Made by a program: the position numbers and the translations under genes
In this document: positions 25,612 through 37,386 of the stretch, piece by piece
Numbering within the stretch: the first letter of the stretch is position 1
How the letters are laid out: each line of letters begins with the position of its first letter
Notes under the pieces: model-generated
The model's input: the letters and a program-made list of their open reading frames with translations, nothing else
The model's database searches: none
Told to the model about the DNA's origin: nothing
NCBI RefSeq assembly: GCF_002223055.1
Contig: NZ_NKFL01000006.1
Location: 2,914,001-2,978,000 of the forward strand
Origin: Burkholderia sp. HI2500
GTDB taxonomy: Bacteria; Pseudomonadota; Gammaproteobacteria; Burkholderiales; Burkholderiaceae
Direction of reading: 5' to 3'
Length of the DNA stretch: 64,000 bases

Positions 25612-27222
25612 ATGAAATCCTTGCATGCCATGTCGGCCGTGCTGGCCGCGCTCGCCCTGACGCCTGCCGCCCACGCCGTTACCGTTCCGTCGAACGTCGC
25701 GCTCGCGCCTCAACAGGACCTGACGCGACAGGTGCCCGCCGAAATCGAGTCGCTCGACCCCGCGCACATCGAATCGTGGACCGGTAACACGATCGGCCTC
25801 GACCTGTTCGAAGGGCTGGCCCGCATCGATGCGGCCGGCCAGGTCGTGCCGGGCGTCGCGCTGTCGTGGGAGCGCAAGTCGCCGACGACGTGGATCTTCA
25901 AGCTTCGCCATGACGCGAAGTGGAGCAACGGCCAGCCGGTGACGGCCGCCGATTTCGTCTACTCGTGGCAGCGCCTCGTCGATCCGAAGACGGGCTCGAA
26001 GTACACGATCCTCGTCGAGTTCGTGAAGAACTCGAAGGACATCATCGCAGGCAAGGCTGCGCCGTCGACGCTCGGCGTGCGCGCGATCGATCCGTACACG
26101 CTGGAAGTGACGACCGACGTGCCGGTCGCATTCTTCCCGGAACTGACGGCCATGGTGCCGCTCGCGCCGGTGAACAAGGACACGGTGACGAAGCTCGGCG
26201 ACGCATGGACGCGCCCGGGCAACATCGTCAGCAACGGCGCGTACCAGCTCGTCGACTGGCAGCCGAACAACCGCATCGTGATCTCGAAGGATGCGAAGTA
26301 CTGGAACGCGCCGAAGGTCGTGATCAACAAGGTCACGTACTTGCCGATCGAGAGCGACGAGACGGCGATGCGCATGTACCAGGCCGGCCAGATCGACTAC
26401 AGCTACTCGATCCCGTCGGGGATCTTCCAGCAGGTCAGCAAGCAGTTCGGCGGCGAACTGCGCCAGGGCCTGCAGCTCGCGACCTATTACTACTACCTGA
26501 ACAACAGCGATCCGGCGCTGAAGGACAAGCGCGTGCGCCAGGCGCTGTCGATGGTGCTCGATCGCGACGTGCTGACGCAAAGGCTCACGCAGGCCGGCGA
26601 GAAGCCGATGTACGGCCTGATGCCGAGCGGCACGAAGGGCGTGCAGCCGTTCACGCCGGATTGGGCGTCGTGGCCGATGGCGAAGCGCGTCGAGACCGCG
26701 AAGAACCTGCTGAAGCAGGCCGGCTACTCGGATGCGAAGCCGCTGTCGTTCACGCTGACGTACAACACCAACGACCTGCACAAGAAGGTCGCGCTGTTCG
26801 CCGCGTCGGAATGGCGCACCAAGCTCGGCGTCAATACGAAGCTCGAGAACGTCGAGTTCAAGGTGCTGATGAAGGAGCGTCATGACGGCAAGGTGCAGAT
26901 CGCCCGTGACGGCTGGTTCGCCGACTACAACGACGCGATGACGTTCTTCGACCTGCTGCGCTGCGGCAGCGCGCAGAACACCGTCGGCTACTGCAACAAG
27001 CAGGCCGACGCGCTCGTCGACGAAGGCAACCAGAAGCTCGACGACAAGGCACGTGCCGCGCTGCTCACGCAGGCGCACGACATGGCGCTGAGCGACACGC
27101 CGATGGTGCCGCTGTTCCAGTACTCGGCCGATCGTCTCGTGAAGCCCTATGTGGGCGGCTACTCGCTGAAGAACGTGATCGACATGCGTGCTTCGCAGGA
27201 CATGTACCTGATCAAGCACTGA
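25612..27222 (+). CDS. oppA: Peptide ABC transporter substrate-binding protein
   Basis: A 536-residue periplasmic binding protein of the OppA/MppA type (SBP family 5). The Sec signal is MKSLHAMSAVLAALALTPAAHA. The family signature (DLTRQVPAEIESLDPAHIES, VVPGVALSWERKSPTTWIFKL) follows, with NPVxxGAY-like RPGNIVSNGAYQL. It captures oligopeptides in the periplasm for the permease encoded next. oppB starts 11 bp after its stop. Confidence 0.93.
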   Translation: MKSLHAMSAVLAALALTPAAHAVTVPSNVALAPQQDLTRQVPAEIESLDPAHIESWTGNTIGLDLFEGLARIDAAGQVVPGVALSWERKSPTTWIFKLRHDAKWSNGQPVTAADFVYSWQRLVDPKTGSKYTILVEFVKNSKDIIAGKAAPSTLGVRAIDPYTLEVTTDVPVAFFPELTAMVPLAPVNKDTVTKLGDAWTRPGNIVSNGAYQLVDWQPNNRIVISKDAKYWNAPKVVINKVTYLPIESDETAMRMYQAGQIDYSYSIPSGIFQQVSKQFGGELRQGLQLATYYYYLNNSDPALKDKRVRQALSMVLDRDVLTQRLTQAGEKPMYGLMPSGTKGVQPFTPDWASWPMAKRVETAKNLLKQAGYSDAKPLSFTLTYNTNDLHKKVALFAASEWRTKLGVNTKLENVEFKVLMKERHDGKVQIARDGWFADYNDAMTFFDLLRCGSAQNTVGYCNKQADALVDEGNQKLDDKARAALLTQAHDMALSDTPMVPLFQYSADRLVKPYVGGYSLKNVIDMRASQDMYLIKH

Positions 27223-27233
27223 GCGGAGCGATC

Positions 27234-28172
27234 ATGCTGGCCTACGCATTGAGGCGCACGTTGTGGGCGGTGCCGACGATCCTCGCGGTCGTCACCGTCT
27301 GCTACCTGCTGCTGCACTTCACGCCCGGCGGTCCGTTCGATACGGAAAAGCAGTTGTCCGCCGCGACGCTCGCGAACCTGAACGCGAAGTACCACCTCGA
27401 TCAGCCGCTGTGGAAGCAGTACCTGATGTACCTCGATTCGCTGCTGCATGGCGATCTCGGTCCGTCGTTCCGCTACGTCGACTGGTCGGTGAACGATCTC
27501 GTGAAGAAGGCGCTGCCCGTGAGCCTCGGCGTGGGCGGCGTGTCGATCCCGATCTCGATCGTGTTCGGCGTGTTGCTCGGCACCGTCGCGGCGGTGCGCC
27601 GCGACAGCTTCATCGACCGCGTCGTGATGCTGATCGGCAACGTCGGCAATGTCGTGCCGCCGTTCGTGCTCGGTCCCGTGCTCGTGTGGATCTTCGCGAT
27701 CCTGCTGAAGACGTCGTCCGGCAACGGCTGGCTGCCCGCGGGCGGCTGGGGTGACGGCGGCTGGGAGTACCGGCTGCTGCCGATCGTGCTGCTGACCTTC
27801 ATCAACATGTCGCTGCTCGCGCGCGTGATGCGCGGCTCGATGATCGAGACGCTGTCGAGTAACTACATCCGCACCGCGCGCGCGAAGGGCCTGCCGGGCT
27901 CGACGATCGTGCTGCGCCATGCGCTGAAGCCTGCGCTGATGCCGGTCGTGTCGCTGTTCGGCACGGTCTGCATCACGTCGATAACGGCGGCCGTCGTCAC
28001 CGAATCGGTGTTCGCGCTGCCGGGGCTCGGGCAGCTCGTCGTGAACGGTGCCATCAACCGCGACTACACGCTGGTGCTCGGCCTCGTCGTGCTGACGACC
28101 GTCTGCGCGGTGCTGTTCAACCTGCTGGTCGACCTCGCGTACGCGTGGCTCGATCCGCGCATCCGTTATTGA
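27234..28172 (+). CDS. oppB: Peptide ABC transporter permease OppB
   Basis: A 312-residue inner-membrane permease with six hydrophobic helices and the binding-protein-dependent transport loop (MIETLSSNYIRTARAKGLPGS) that contacts the ATPase. The N-terminus MLAYALRRTLWAVPTILAVVT is typical of OppB/DppB. A GAGCGGAGCG site precedes the start. Confidence 0.94.
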   Translation: MLAYALRRTLWAVPTILAVVTVCYLLLHFTPGGPFDTEKQLSAATLANLNAKYHLDQPLWKQYLMYLDSLLHGDLGPSFRYVDWSVNDLVKKALPVSLGVGGVSIPISIVFGVLLGTVAAVRRDSFIDRVVMLIGNVGNVVPPFVLGPVLVWIFAILLKTSSGNGWLPAGGWGDGGWEYRLLPIVLLTFINMSLLARVMRGSMIETLSSNYIRTARAKGLPGSTIVLRHALKPALMPVVSLFGTVCITSITAAVVTESVFALPGLGQLVVNGAINRDYTLVLGLVVLTTVCAVLFNLLVDLAYAWLDPRIRY

Positions 28173-28185
28173 GCGAGGCACAGCG

Positions 28186-29088
28186 ATGACTCCGACTACT
28201 CCCGTCGTCGGCCTGCCCGTGCAGGCCGACTCGCCGCCGCGTTCGCGCTCGCCGTTCGCGCTTGCGATGGCGCGCTTCCTTCACAACCGTGCGGCCGTGT
28301 TCAGCCTCGTGCTGCTCGCGCTGATCACGCTCGCCTGTTTCGTCGGCCCGTGGCTGCTCGCGGCCGATCCTTCGGCAAGCGACTGGGGCTCGATCAGCCT
28401 GCCGCCCACCTGGGCGAACCAGCACTGGTTCGGCACCGACGAGCTCGGCCGCGACCTGCTGGTGCGCACGCTGATCGGCGGCCGCGTGTCGATCGAGGTC
28501 GGCCTGCTCGGCACGCTCGTGTCGGGCCTGTTCGGCGTCGCATGGGGCGCGACCGCGGGCTTCGCGGGCGGCCGCGTCGACTCCGTGATGATGCGCATCG
28601 TCGACATGATGTACGCGATCCCGTACCTGCTGATCGCGATCCTGATGATGACCCTGTTCGGCCGCTCGTTCATGCTGGTCGTGCTGACCATCAGCGCGTT
28701 CTCGTGGATCGACATGGCGCGCGTCGTGCGCGGCCAGACGCTGTCGCTGCGCAGCCGCGAGTTCGTCGATGCGGCACGGGCGATCGGCGTGACGCCGGCG
28801 TCGATCGTGCTGCGCCACATCGTGCCGAACCTGCTCGGCGTGGTCGTCGTGTACGCGACGGTCTCGGTGCCGGGCATCGTGCTGACCGAATCGGTGCTGT
28901 CGTTCCTCGGCCTCGGCGTGCAGGAACCGATGACGAGCTGGGGCGTGCTGATCCAGGACGGCGCGCAGAAACTGGAATCGACGCCGTGGCTATTGCTGGC
29001 CCCGGCCGTCATGCTGTGCGTGACGCTTTACTGCGTGAACTTCGTCGGCGATGGCCTGCGTGACGCGCTCGACCCGAAGGACCGCTGA
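28186..29088 (+). CDS. oppC: Peptide ABC transporter permease OppC
   Basis: A 300-residue permease, partner of OppB. It has the OppC N-terminal cytoplasmic segment, HWFGTDELGRDLLVRTLIGGR in the periplasmic part and the EAA loop (FVDAARAIGVTPASIVLRHI). It lies 13 bp after oppB and 2 bp before oppD. Confidence 0.94.
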   Translation: MTPTTPVVGLPVQADSPPRSRSPFALAMARFLHNRAAVFSLVLLALITLACFVGPWLLAADPSASDWGSISLPPTWANQHWFGTDELGRDLLVRTLIGGRVSIEVGLLGTLVSGLFGVAWGATAGFAGGRVDSVMMRIVDMMYAIPYLLIAILMMTLFGRSFMLVVLTISAFSWIDMARVVRGQTLSLRSREFVDAARAIGVTPASIVLRHIVPNLLGVVVVYATVSVPGIVLTESVLSFLGLGVQEPMTSWGVLIQDGAQKLESTPWLLLAPAVMLCVTLYCVNFVGDGLRDALDPKDR

Positions 29089-29090
29089 AG

Positions 29091-31099
<2,009 letters not shown>

Positions 31100-31148
31100 G
31101 CTGAAGTGACGCAGCAAACATAACCAAGGCAGGTCAACAGGGGTAGGT

Positions 31149-31173
31149 GCGGCGCGAACGATCTTCGCGCCGC
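31149..31173 (+). other. Hairpin between oppF and porin gene
   Basis: A 10-bp perfect GC stem (31149-31158 with 31164-31173) with a 5-nt loop and no T-run. It could be a processing or stability element that lets porin mRNA differ in level from opp mRNA, or a weak terminator. Confidence 0.55.
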
Positions 31174-31264
31174 GGGTACAGGCGCGTCTTTGATCGGGCG
31201 CGCCGGGGGGCCGGGCGCGGATCGCAACCGGCGTGGACGATATCAACACAAGACGAGAATTACG

Positions 31265-32725
31265 ATGAAAAAACAGAAGACGATCGGGACGGCATCGAAA
31301 ATGCTGCTTGCCTGGGGGCTGCCGGCACTCGCCGGTGTCTCGCTGACGGGCGTCGCGCACGCCGACGACGCGGCCCCCGCACCGCTGACGGTCGCGCAGG
31401 CCGCACCGGGCACGACCGTTGCGCAGGCAACGACCCCGAACGCCGTCATCAACGCCGAGGCGAACCAGGCCGTCACGCCGCCCGACGAGCCGTCGGCGCA
31501 GTCGCAGTCGAAGGGCTTCATCGCCGACAGCCATCTCAACTTCCTGTTCCGCAACTATGCGGACGTGCTCGACGCCAAGGGCGGGCCGCATCGCCACGCG
31601 TGGGTCCAGGGCGCGATGGCGAACTTCGAGTCGGGCTACACGACGGGCCTGATCGGTATCGGTTTCGACGCATCGCTGTATGCGGCGCTGAAGCTCGACG
31701 GCGGCCAGGGCGCGGGCAGCATGGTGCACATCGCGAAGGGCGGCGGTGGCGGCAACCAGCTCGCCTGGGCCTATCCCGGCATCTACGACGTGAAGGCGCG
31801 CATCTCGAACACGGTGGTCAAGTACGGTCTGCAGGCCGTCGACAACCCGTTCATGGAGCAGCACGACAACCGCGCGCTGCCGCCGACGTTCCTCGGTGCG
31901 ACGCTCGTCAGCAATGAATTCAAGAACGTGATGCTCGAGGCCGGCAGCTTCACGAAGACCGACGCGCGTGGTCATACGACGCTCACCAACCTGACGACGC
32001 AATACGGCGGCACGCGCATCAACCGCCTGTCGTACGTCGGCGGCACGTGGGACTACTCGCCGAACGGCGAAATCGCGCTGTACGCGAACCAGGCCGACGA
32101 CGTGTGGCACCAGTACTACGCGTCGGTGAAGCACAGCATCGGCAGCCCGCAGACGATCAAGTGGACGGGCTTCGGCAACGTCTACTCGACGCACGACACG
32201 GGCGACGCGCTGCAAGGCAAGATCAACAACAACGCATACAGCCTGTCGCTGGCCGCGCAGCACGGCCCGCACGAGCTGCTGCTCGGCTTCCAGCAGGTGC
32301 TCGGCGACCAGTTCTTCGACTACCTGAACGAAACGAACGGCATCTTCCTGACCAACTCGATGGACGTCGACTACAACGCGCCGCACGAAAAGTCGCTGCA
32401 GCTGCGTTACACGTTCTACGGCAAGGAAGCGGGCCTGCCGGGCTTCAAGGCGATGGTCTGGGGCGTGACGGGCTGGGGGGCGGACGGCAGCGCGGGCGCG
32501 GCGAACGACCCGAGCAAGTCGAGCATCTACTGGAGCAACGGCGCGCCGGTGCAGGGCCGTCACCACGAGTTCGGCTTCATCCCGTCGTACACGTTCCAGA
32601 GCGGCAAGCTGAAGGACACGAAGGTCACGTTCATCGCGATGTGGCACGCCGGTTCGGCACACTACTCGGATGCGACGAACACCGAGTACCGCCTGGTCGT
32701 GAACCTGCCGCTGCACGCGTTCTGA
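31265..32725 (+). CDS. OprD-family outer-membrane porin
   Basis: A 486-residue outer-membrane porin with Sec signal (MKKQKTIGTASKMLLAWG to SLTGVAHA) and an Ala/Thr/Pro spacer. The OprD signature begins near residue 80 (FIADSHLNFLFRNYADV), followed by many amphipathic strands and a final LVVNLPLHAF ending in Phe, the usual Bam recognition signal. OprD porins admit basic amino acids and small peptides, which fits the position directly behind oppABCDF. It is 165 bp after oppF, probably in the same operon with a hairpin between. Confidence 0.92.
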   Translation: MKKQKTIGTASKMLLAWGLPALAGVSLTGVAHADDAAPAPLTVAQAAPGTTVAQATTPNAVINAEANQAVTPPDEPSAQSQSKGFIADSHLNFLFRNYADVLDAKGGPHRHAWVQGAMANFESGYTTGLIGIGFDASLYAALKLDGGQGAGSMVHIAKGGGGGNQLAWAYPGIYDVKARISNTVVKYGLQAVDNPFMEQHDNRALPPTFLGATLVSNEFKNVMLEAGSFTKTDARGHTTLTNLTTQYGGTRINRLSYVGGTWDYSPNGEIALYANQADDVWHQYYASVKHSIGSPQTIKWTGFGNVYSTHDTGDALQGKINNNAYSLSLAAQHGPHELLLGFQQVLGDQFFDYLNETNGIFLTNSMDVDYNAPHEKSLQLRYTFYGKEAGLPGFKAMVWGVTGWGADGSAGAANDPSKSSIYWSNGAPVQGRHHEFGFIPSYTFQSGKLKDTKVTFIAMWHAGSAHYSDATNTEYRLVVNLPLHAF

Positions 32726-32730
32726 TCGCA

Positions 32731-32748
32731 GGGGGCGCAGGCGCCCCC
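32731..32748 (+). terminator. Hairpin after porin gene
   Basis: An 8-bp GC stem directly after the porin stop codon (GGGGGCGC with GCGCCCCC). There is no T-run. A second GGCCGGC inverted repeat (about 32760-32788) overlaps the end of the convergent DedA gene. Confidence 0.55.
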
Positions 32749-32779
32749 GCCTCGCACGGCCGGCCTTCGATCGACGCGA

Positions 32780-33775
32780 TCAGGCCGGCTTGTGCAGCCC
32801 CGCGACCGGATCGTTCGCAGCGGGCATGTCTTCCACGAGCGACGTGAGCTGGCGGCCCGTATCGCGCCATGCATCGAGGCCGCCGCGCAGCGCGAGCGCA
32901 TCGGTGAAGCCGGCGTCGAGCAGGCGCTTCGCCATCAACGCGGCCGTGAACTCGTTCGGGCACGAGCAGTACACGACGAACTTCTGCGAGAACGGATAAC
33001 GCGCGACGATGTCGCCGATCTGGCGTTCGTCGGCGAACTGCGCGCCGGGAATCGTGAACGGATCGAGCTTGCGGTGCTCGGGCGAGCGCACGTCGAGGAC
33101 CACCGGCGCGGACGTATCGCGCAGCATCGCGTCGAGTTCGTCGACGCCGACCCGCGCGCTCGCGAGCTGGCGGATCAGCGCGCGGCGGCGCATCCAGCGG
33201 ATCGTCGCGTACACGGCCAGCACCGCGACGGCCACCAGCAGCGCCGCGCGGCCGAGCTGGCCCGCACCGGCGAACAGCCAGTCGATCTGGCGAGCGAACA
33301 TCAGCCCGACCATCAGCCCGACGATCGTCCACAGCGCGGCGCCGAGCGCGTCGTAGCCGAGGAACGTGCGATAGCGCGTGCCGAACGCGCCGGCCATCGG
33401 CACCGACACGAGCGACAGCCCCGGAATGAAGCGCGCGACGGCGAGCACGCGCACGCCGTAGCGGCCGAAGAAGCGTTCGGTTTTCTTCACGCAGCTGTCA
33501 CGCGACAGCGACAGGCGGCAGATCGTCTTCAGCGTCGTGCCGCCGAAGCGCCGGCCGGCGAGGTACCACACGGTGTCGCCGATCAGTGCGCCGAGCACCG
33601 ACAGCACGACCACCGTGACCAGTTGCGAGCCGATCATCGCCGGATGCATCGCGGACATCGCGCCGAACAGCACGAGCGTCGGCATCGCGGGCACCGGCAG
33701 CCCGATGGCCGCCGCGAGCACGTTGACGAAGACGAGAAGCGGCCCGTATTGGGCGACGAGGTCGCGGAGGAGCAT
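32780..33775 (-). CDS. DedA-family protein fused to rhodanese domain
   Basis: A 331-residue fusion. Residues 1-200 are a DedA/VTT membrane domain (VNVLAAAIGLPVPAMPTLVLFGA, GDTVWYLAGRRFG, RFIPGLSLVSVPMAGAFG). Residues 215-315 form a rhodanese domain (DELDAMLRDTSAPVVLDVRSPEH) with the active-site loop VVYCSCPNE, so a catalytic Cys is present. DedA proteins act in lipid flipping and proton-dependent membrane homeostasis; rhodanese domains carry sulfur or relay thiol signals. It is monocistronic and convergent with the porin gene. Confidence 0.9.
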   Translation of the reverse strand: MLLRDLVAQYGPLLVFVNVLAAAIGLPVPAMPTLVLFGAMSAMHPAMIGSQLVTVVVLSVLGALIGDTVWYLAGRRFGGTTLKTICRLSLSRDSCVKKTERFFGRYGVRVLAVARFIPGLSLVSVPMAGAFGTRYRTFLGYDALGAALWTIVGLMVGLMFARQIDWLFAGAGQLGRAALLVAVAVLAVYATIRWMRRRALIRQLASARVGVDELDAMLRDTSAPVVLDVRSPEHRKLDPFTIPGAQFADERQIGDIVARYPFSQKFVVYCSCPNEFTAALMAKRLLDAGFTDALALRGGLDAWRDTGRQLTSLVEDMPAANDPVAGLHKPA

Positions 33776-33888
33776 GACGGCTGGCCGAAAAGGAAACGCG
33801 CGCGGAAAGCACGCAGATGGGCCGATTATCGGCCTTTTTCAAGTCAGCGGCGGGAATAACGCAACGTGCGTGACGGCGGCAGGGGGCG

Positions 33889-33920
33889 CGGTGAGCCGGC
33901 GCGTTGCGCGCGGCTCACCG
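33889..33920. terminator. Long hairpin downstream of small gene
   Basis: Perfect 10-bp arms (33889-33898 and 33911-33920) with a GC-rich 12-nt interior that can pair further. No T-run. It lies just behind the stop codon of the 33928-34197 gene. Confidence 0.55.
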
Positions 33921-33927
33921 TTCGAAA

Positions 33928-34197
33928 TCAGGAGGAGGTGCGGGCGAGTGACGCGGCGCCGTGGTTTTCGCCGGGGAGCTCGGCGCCGTGCGAGCGGATC
34001 GCCGCGATCAGTTCGGCCGGCGTGATCTCGTAGCGGACTTCGCGGTGGATGCCGGGCTTGCGTTCGTCGATCTCGATCAGCAGCACGCTCTTGCCGTCGC
34101 CGGTTGCTTCGAGCCGGAGCGAGCGCAGTTCGCGACCGTCGGTCGGGTCGTGTTCGGTGAGCAGGGTCATTGCCCCGGATGAGCCGGAAGTGCGCAT
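33928..34197 (-). CDS. Small conserved-looking hypothetical protein
   Basis: An 89-residue protein with a good CGAGGATAGG site before its ATG. The core (LLIEIDERKPGIHREVRYEITPAELIAAIRSHG) has alternating strand/helix character of a compact cytosolic domain. No signal peptide. I do not recognise the family. A hairpin follows at 33889. Confidence 0.7.
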   Translation of the reverse strand: MRTSGSSGAMTLLTEHDPTDGRELRSLRLEATGDGKSVLLIEIDERKPGIHREVRYEITPAELIAAIRSHGAELPGENHGAASLARTSS

Positions 34198-34467
34198 CGA
34201 ACCTATCCTCGTATCGTGGATGCCGTAGTGGCGAAGATGTCTTGGTTGAATACAGCTTGGCGCAGTTTAACGCGAACGGGCCGCAATTCGGAGCAATTTC
34301 GTTGGGGGGAATTGAGGGCTGAACCATTGATCCTTCTGATGTTTGAGCCGCGCGGGGCGGGCGTTTGCGCCGGATCGGGCGCAGCCGCGGCCGGCGCCTG
34401 ACCGCCGTGCGCGGCCGGGCCGGCCCGGGCGGCGACACGCGGCGCAGCGCGGGTCGCCGCGGCGGCA

Positions 34468-36813
34468 TCAGAAGCGGTCGGCGAGCCCCATCGCCGGGTC
34501 GCTGACCGAGTGGCGGCCGGTTTCGACGCGGCCGGCGACGCGGCGCGAGAAACTCGCGTCGCTGTCGGCGGTGACGATGAAGTCGTACCAGTGGCCGGTC
34601 GAGTCGAGCTTCCAGTGCAGCTCGGCCTGGTCGCCGGCGCGCACCGTGACCGTCCACGTGGTACCGGTACCGTGGCCGTGACCCTGGCTGTTGCCGTCCT
34701 CGTTGCCGTGGCCATGATCGCGATCGTCGTGCGCGCCGCGTCCGGACAGCGGCCCGTAGACCTGGTTCGACCTCACGGTGAAGCGCACCGTCCCGCCGCC
34801 GTGGTTGCGCAGCTTCAGGTGGAGGTTGCCGCTCGCGCCCGCATAGCCGACGCGAACCTCCGGCTGCGGCGCACGTGCACCGGCCAGGCGGCTGAGGTCG
34901 CCGGTGAAGCGGCGGTGATAGCCGTTCGGGCCCAGCACCCACAGGTCATATTTACCGCCGTTGTCGGCGCGCGCGGCCCAGTCGCCGTGCAGCGTCTTGC
35001 CCGGTTCGACGACGTAGCGCCGCGGCAGGCGGTCGAGGTGCAGCTTGTCATAGACGTGAAACACGGCGGCGGCGCGGCCCGTGTTCGCGAACTTCAGCGT
35101 GACCGTGCCGGTGCCGGCATCGGTACGCGTGCTGGCATGCAGTTCGTAAGGCAGCGCGCGCGACGGGCGCACGCCGGTCGCCTGCGCGGGCAGCGACGGC
35201 GCGGCCGGCGGCACGATCTTCGGCGCGGCCTGTTGCGCGGCGCTCAGCGCGTCGACCTGGCTTTTCGTCGTATGGCCCGCGAGCGTCGGCAGCGGTTCGT
35301 TGTTCGGCGAGCGGAAGTTGAACGCGCTCGTCAGGTCGCCGCACACCGCGCGGCGGTACGCGCTGATCTGCGGCTCCGCGACGCCGAAGCGTTTTTCGAG
35401 GAAGAGCAGCGTCGACGTATGGTCGAACACCTGCGAGTTGACCCAGCCGCCGCGGCTCCACGGCGACACGACCCACATCGGCACGCGCGGGCCCGGGCCG
35501 TACGGACGGCCGTCGATCGCCGGCTGGCTCGACGTGGCCGGCGTGAAGTCGTGGTACTCGGCGGCGACGTCGGCGTCCCGCAGCGTATGGCCGCCCGCGA
35601 GCGTGCCGTCGGCGTTGCGCGACGGCACGGCCGGCGACGGCATGTGGTCGAAGAAGCCGTCGTTTTCGTCGTAGTTCACCAGCAGCACGGTCTTGCTCCA
35701 TACCTCCGGGTTCGCCGTCAGCGCATCGAGCACGGCCTGCACGTACCAGCCGCCCTGCGCGGGGCTCGACGGCCCCGGATGTTCGCTGTACACGGACGGC
35801 GGGATGATCCACGACACCTCGGGCAGCGTGCCGTTGCGGATGTCGTCGCGGAACGATTCGAGAAAGCCGTACGGCATCGTGTTGCCGAACCCCTTCGCGA
35901 GCGGGCTCAGCGGATCGTCGATCGCCGGATCGTAGAACGCGCCGGCCGCCGTCACGGGCTGCGTGATGTCGGTCGACGCGACGTACGCGGGCCGGCGCGC
36001 GGGCGGCATCTGCTCGATCGCCGCGCGCCAGTGGCGGAAGCTCATCATCTCGTTGCAGCCGAAGTTGTCGATCAGGCTCTGGTAGACCTTCCAGTTCACG
36101 CCGGCCTGCTGCAGCCGGTCGGCGTAGGTGGTCCAGGTCCAGCCCTGGCTCGACGGGCCGATGTCGTTGCCGCCGTTGAACTGGTTGTTCAGCGCGGCGA
36201 TCTTCACGCGGCTGCCGTCGGCCGGGCTGATGCCGTTCGGGCCGTTGGTGCCGCTCCAGTAGAACAGGCGGTTCGCGATCGTGCCCGTGTGCATCCCGCA
36301 GTGATAGTGGTCGCACAGCGTGAACGCATCGGCGAGCGCACGCTGGAACGGTACTTCCGCCGCGTCGTAGTAGCCCATCGACAGCGGCGTCTTCGCGTCG
36401 GGCCAGCGGTTCATCCGGCCATGGTCCCACGCGGCCTGCGCATCGGCCCACGTGTGCGGCGTGCCGCCCGCGCGCTGCGCGTTGCCCTGGCTTGCGTCGA
36501 GGTGATACGGCGTGACGGTGGTGGCCGGCGTCGGCTTCGTGTACGTCTGGTAGAACACGTTGCGGCCGTTCGGCGACGGCACCGCGAAGCGGTCGCCGTA
36601 ACCGCGCACGCCCTTGAACGTGCCGAAGTAGCTGTCGAATGCGCGGTTCTCCATCATCAGCAGCACGACGTGCTTCACGTCCTGGATGGTCCCCGTTTCG
36701 TGAAACGCGGGAATCGCGAGCGCGCGGCGGATGCTCGGCGGAAACGCGGACAGCGCGGCGGCGGCGAGGCCGGAAGTGGCGGTTTGCTGAAGGAATTTGC
36801 GGCGTGACGTCAT
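34468..36813 (-). CDS. Phosphocholine-type phospholipase C, Tat-exported
   Basis: A 781-residue secreted phospholipase C of the bacterial PLC/acid phosphatase superfamily. The twin-arginine signal is MTSRRKFLQQTATSGLAAAA; later in-frame starts further upstream only add shadow sequence. The catalytic domain begins VKHVVLLMMENRAFDSYFGTF and includes DHYHCGMHTGTIANRLFYWSG and YDENDGFFDHMPSP. Two C-terminal DUF756-type beta domains end the protein, the last interrupted by a His/Gly/Asp-rich insert near residue 700 (AHDDRDHGHGNEDGN). It hydrolyses phosphatidylcholine or sphingomyelin and likely serves phosphate and choline supply or host interaction. No partner gene is adjacent. Confidence 0.93.
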   Translation of the reverse strand: MTSRRKFLQQTATSGLAAAALSAFPPSIRRALAIPAFHETGTIQDVKHVVLLMMENRAFDSYFGTFKGVRGYGDRFAVPSPNGRNVFYQTYTKPTPATTVTPYHLDASQGNAQRAGGTPHTWADAQAAWDHGRMNRWPDAKTPLSMGYYDAAEVPFQRALADAFTLCDHYHCGMHTGTIANRLFYWSGTNGPNGISPADGSRVKIAALNNQFNGGNDIGPSSQGWTWTTYADRLQQAGVNWKVYQSLIDNFGCNEMMSFRHWRAAIEQMPPARRPAYVASTDITQPVTAAGAFYDPAIDDPLSPLAKGFGNTMPYGFLESFRDDIRNGTLPEVSWIIPPSVYSEHPGPSSPAQGGWYVQAVLDALTANPEVWSKTVLLVNYDENDGFFDHMPSPAVPSRNADGTLAGGHTLRDADVAAEYHDFTPATSSQPAIDGRPYGPGPRVPMWVVSPWSRGGWVNSQVFDHTSTLLFLEKRFGVAEPQISAYRRAVCGDLTSAFNFRSPNNEPLPTLAGHTTKSQVDALSAAQQAAPKIVPPAAPSLPAQATGVRPSRALPYELHASTRTDAGTGTVTLKFANTGRAAAVFHVYDKLHLDRLPRRYVVEPGKTLHGDWAARADNGGKYDLWVLGPNGYHRRFTGDLSRLAGARAPQPEVRVGYAGASGNLHLKLRNHGGGTVRFTVRSNQVYGPLSGRGAHDDRDHGHGNEDGNSQGHGHGTGTTWTVTVRAGDQAELHWKLDSTGHWYDFIVTADSDASFSRRVAGRVETGRHSVSDPAMGLADRF

Positions 36814-37386
36814 GGCGTTCGGGTCCTGTGATGATGGGAGCGTTCGTGACTTCGTCTGGCGGCGCCCGTGCATCGCCCCCCTGGGACGATTCGCGCGGCG
36901 TGTGCGTTCGAGTGCATCGGCCGCGCGTGGCGGAGGTGCGCGCATCGCGCGCGATGCGTGGTGTCGCGCGGATGCGTTGGCCGTCGCCGCGATCCCGTGC
37001 AACGCGCGCTCGTGATGCGCGGCCGGGACGTCGGCACACGCCGGCCCGGCGCATGCCGGGTTGGGCGGCGCCCAGTCTAGGGACGCGGCGTGACGTCGAC
37101 GTGATGAAGACATGACATCGCATGTCGCGCGCGTGACGTTGCGTGCGCAACGATTGATCGGGAAGCGATGCGTGTCGAAGACGAGTCAGGAATTACCGAT
37201 TGCGGTTGCGGAATCGGTCAGATTTTTCCTGTTCGCGGTGGCGTGGCGTAATCGCGCATCGTTGCGGGTGCAACGGCATTGCATGACGCCCATGTTTCAA
37301 ATGCGTGAAATCGGATAAGCTCGACACGTTGCTGCGCAGGTGCGCAGCCCGCGCGACTGGCGCGACTTTTCGGAACCGGCCCACCC
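36814..37386. other. Gene-free region between PLC and GNAT genes
   Basis: 573 bp between divergent genes. ORFs here are Arg-rich shadows. The stretch 37190-37320 is AT-richer and likely holds the GNAT promoter. No Pho box or other clear operator was found by eye. Confidence 0.5.

Noticed and set aside
33889..33920. GGTGAGCCG as an iteron copy
   Set aside because: It is one arm of a perfect hairpin behind a small gene and lacks the CRGG block at the right spacing.
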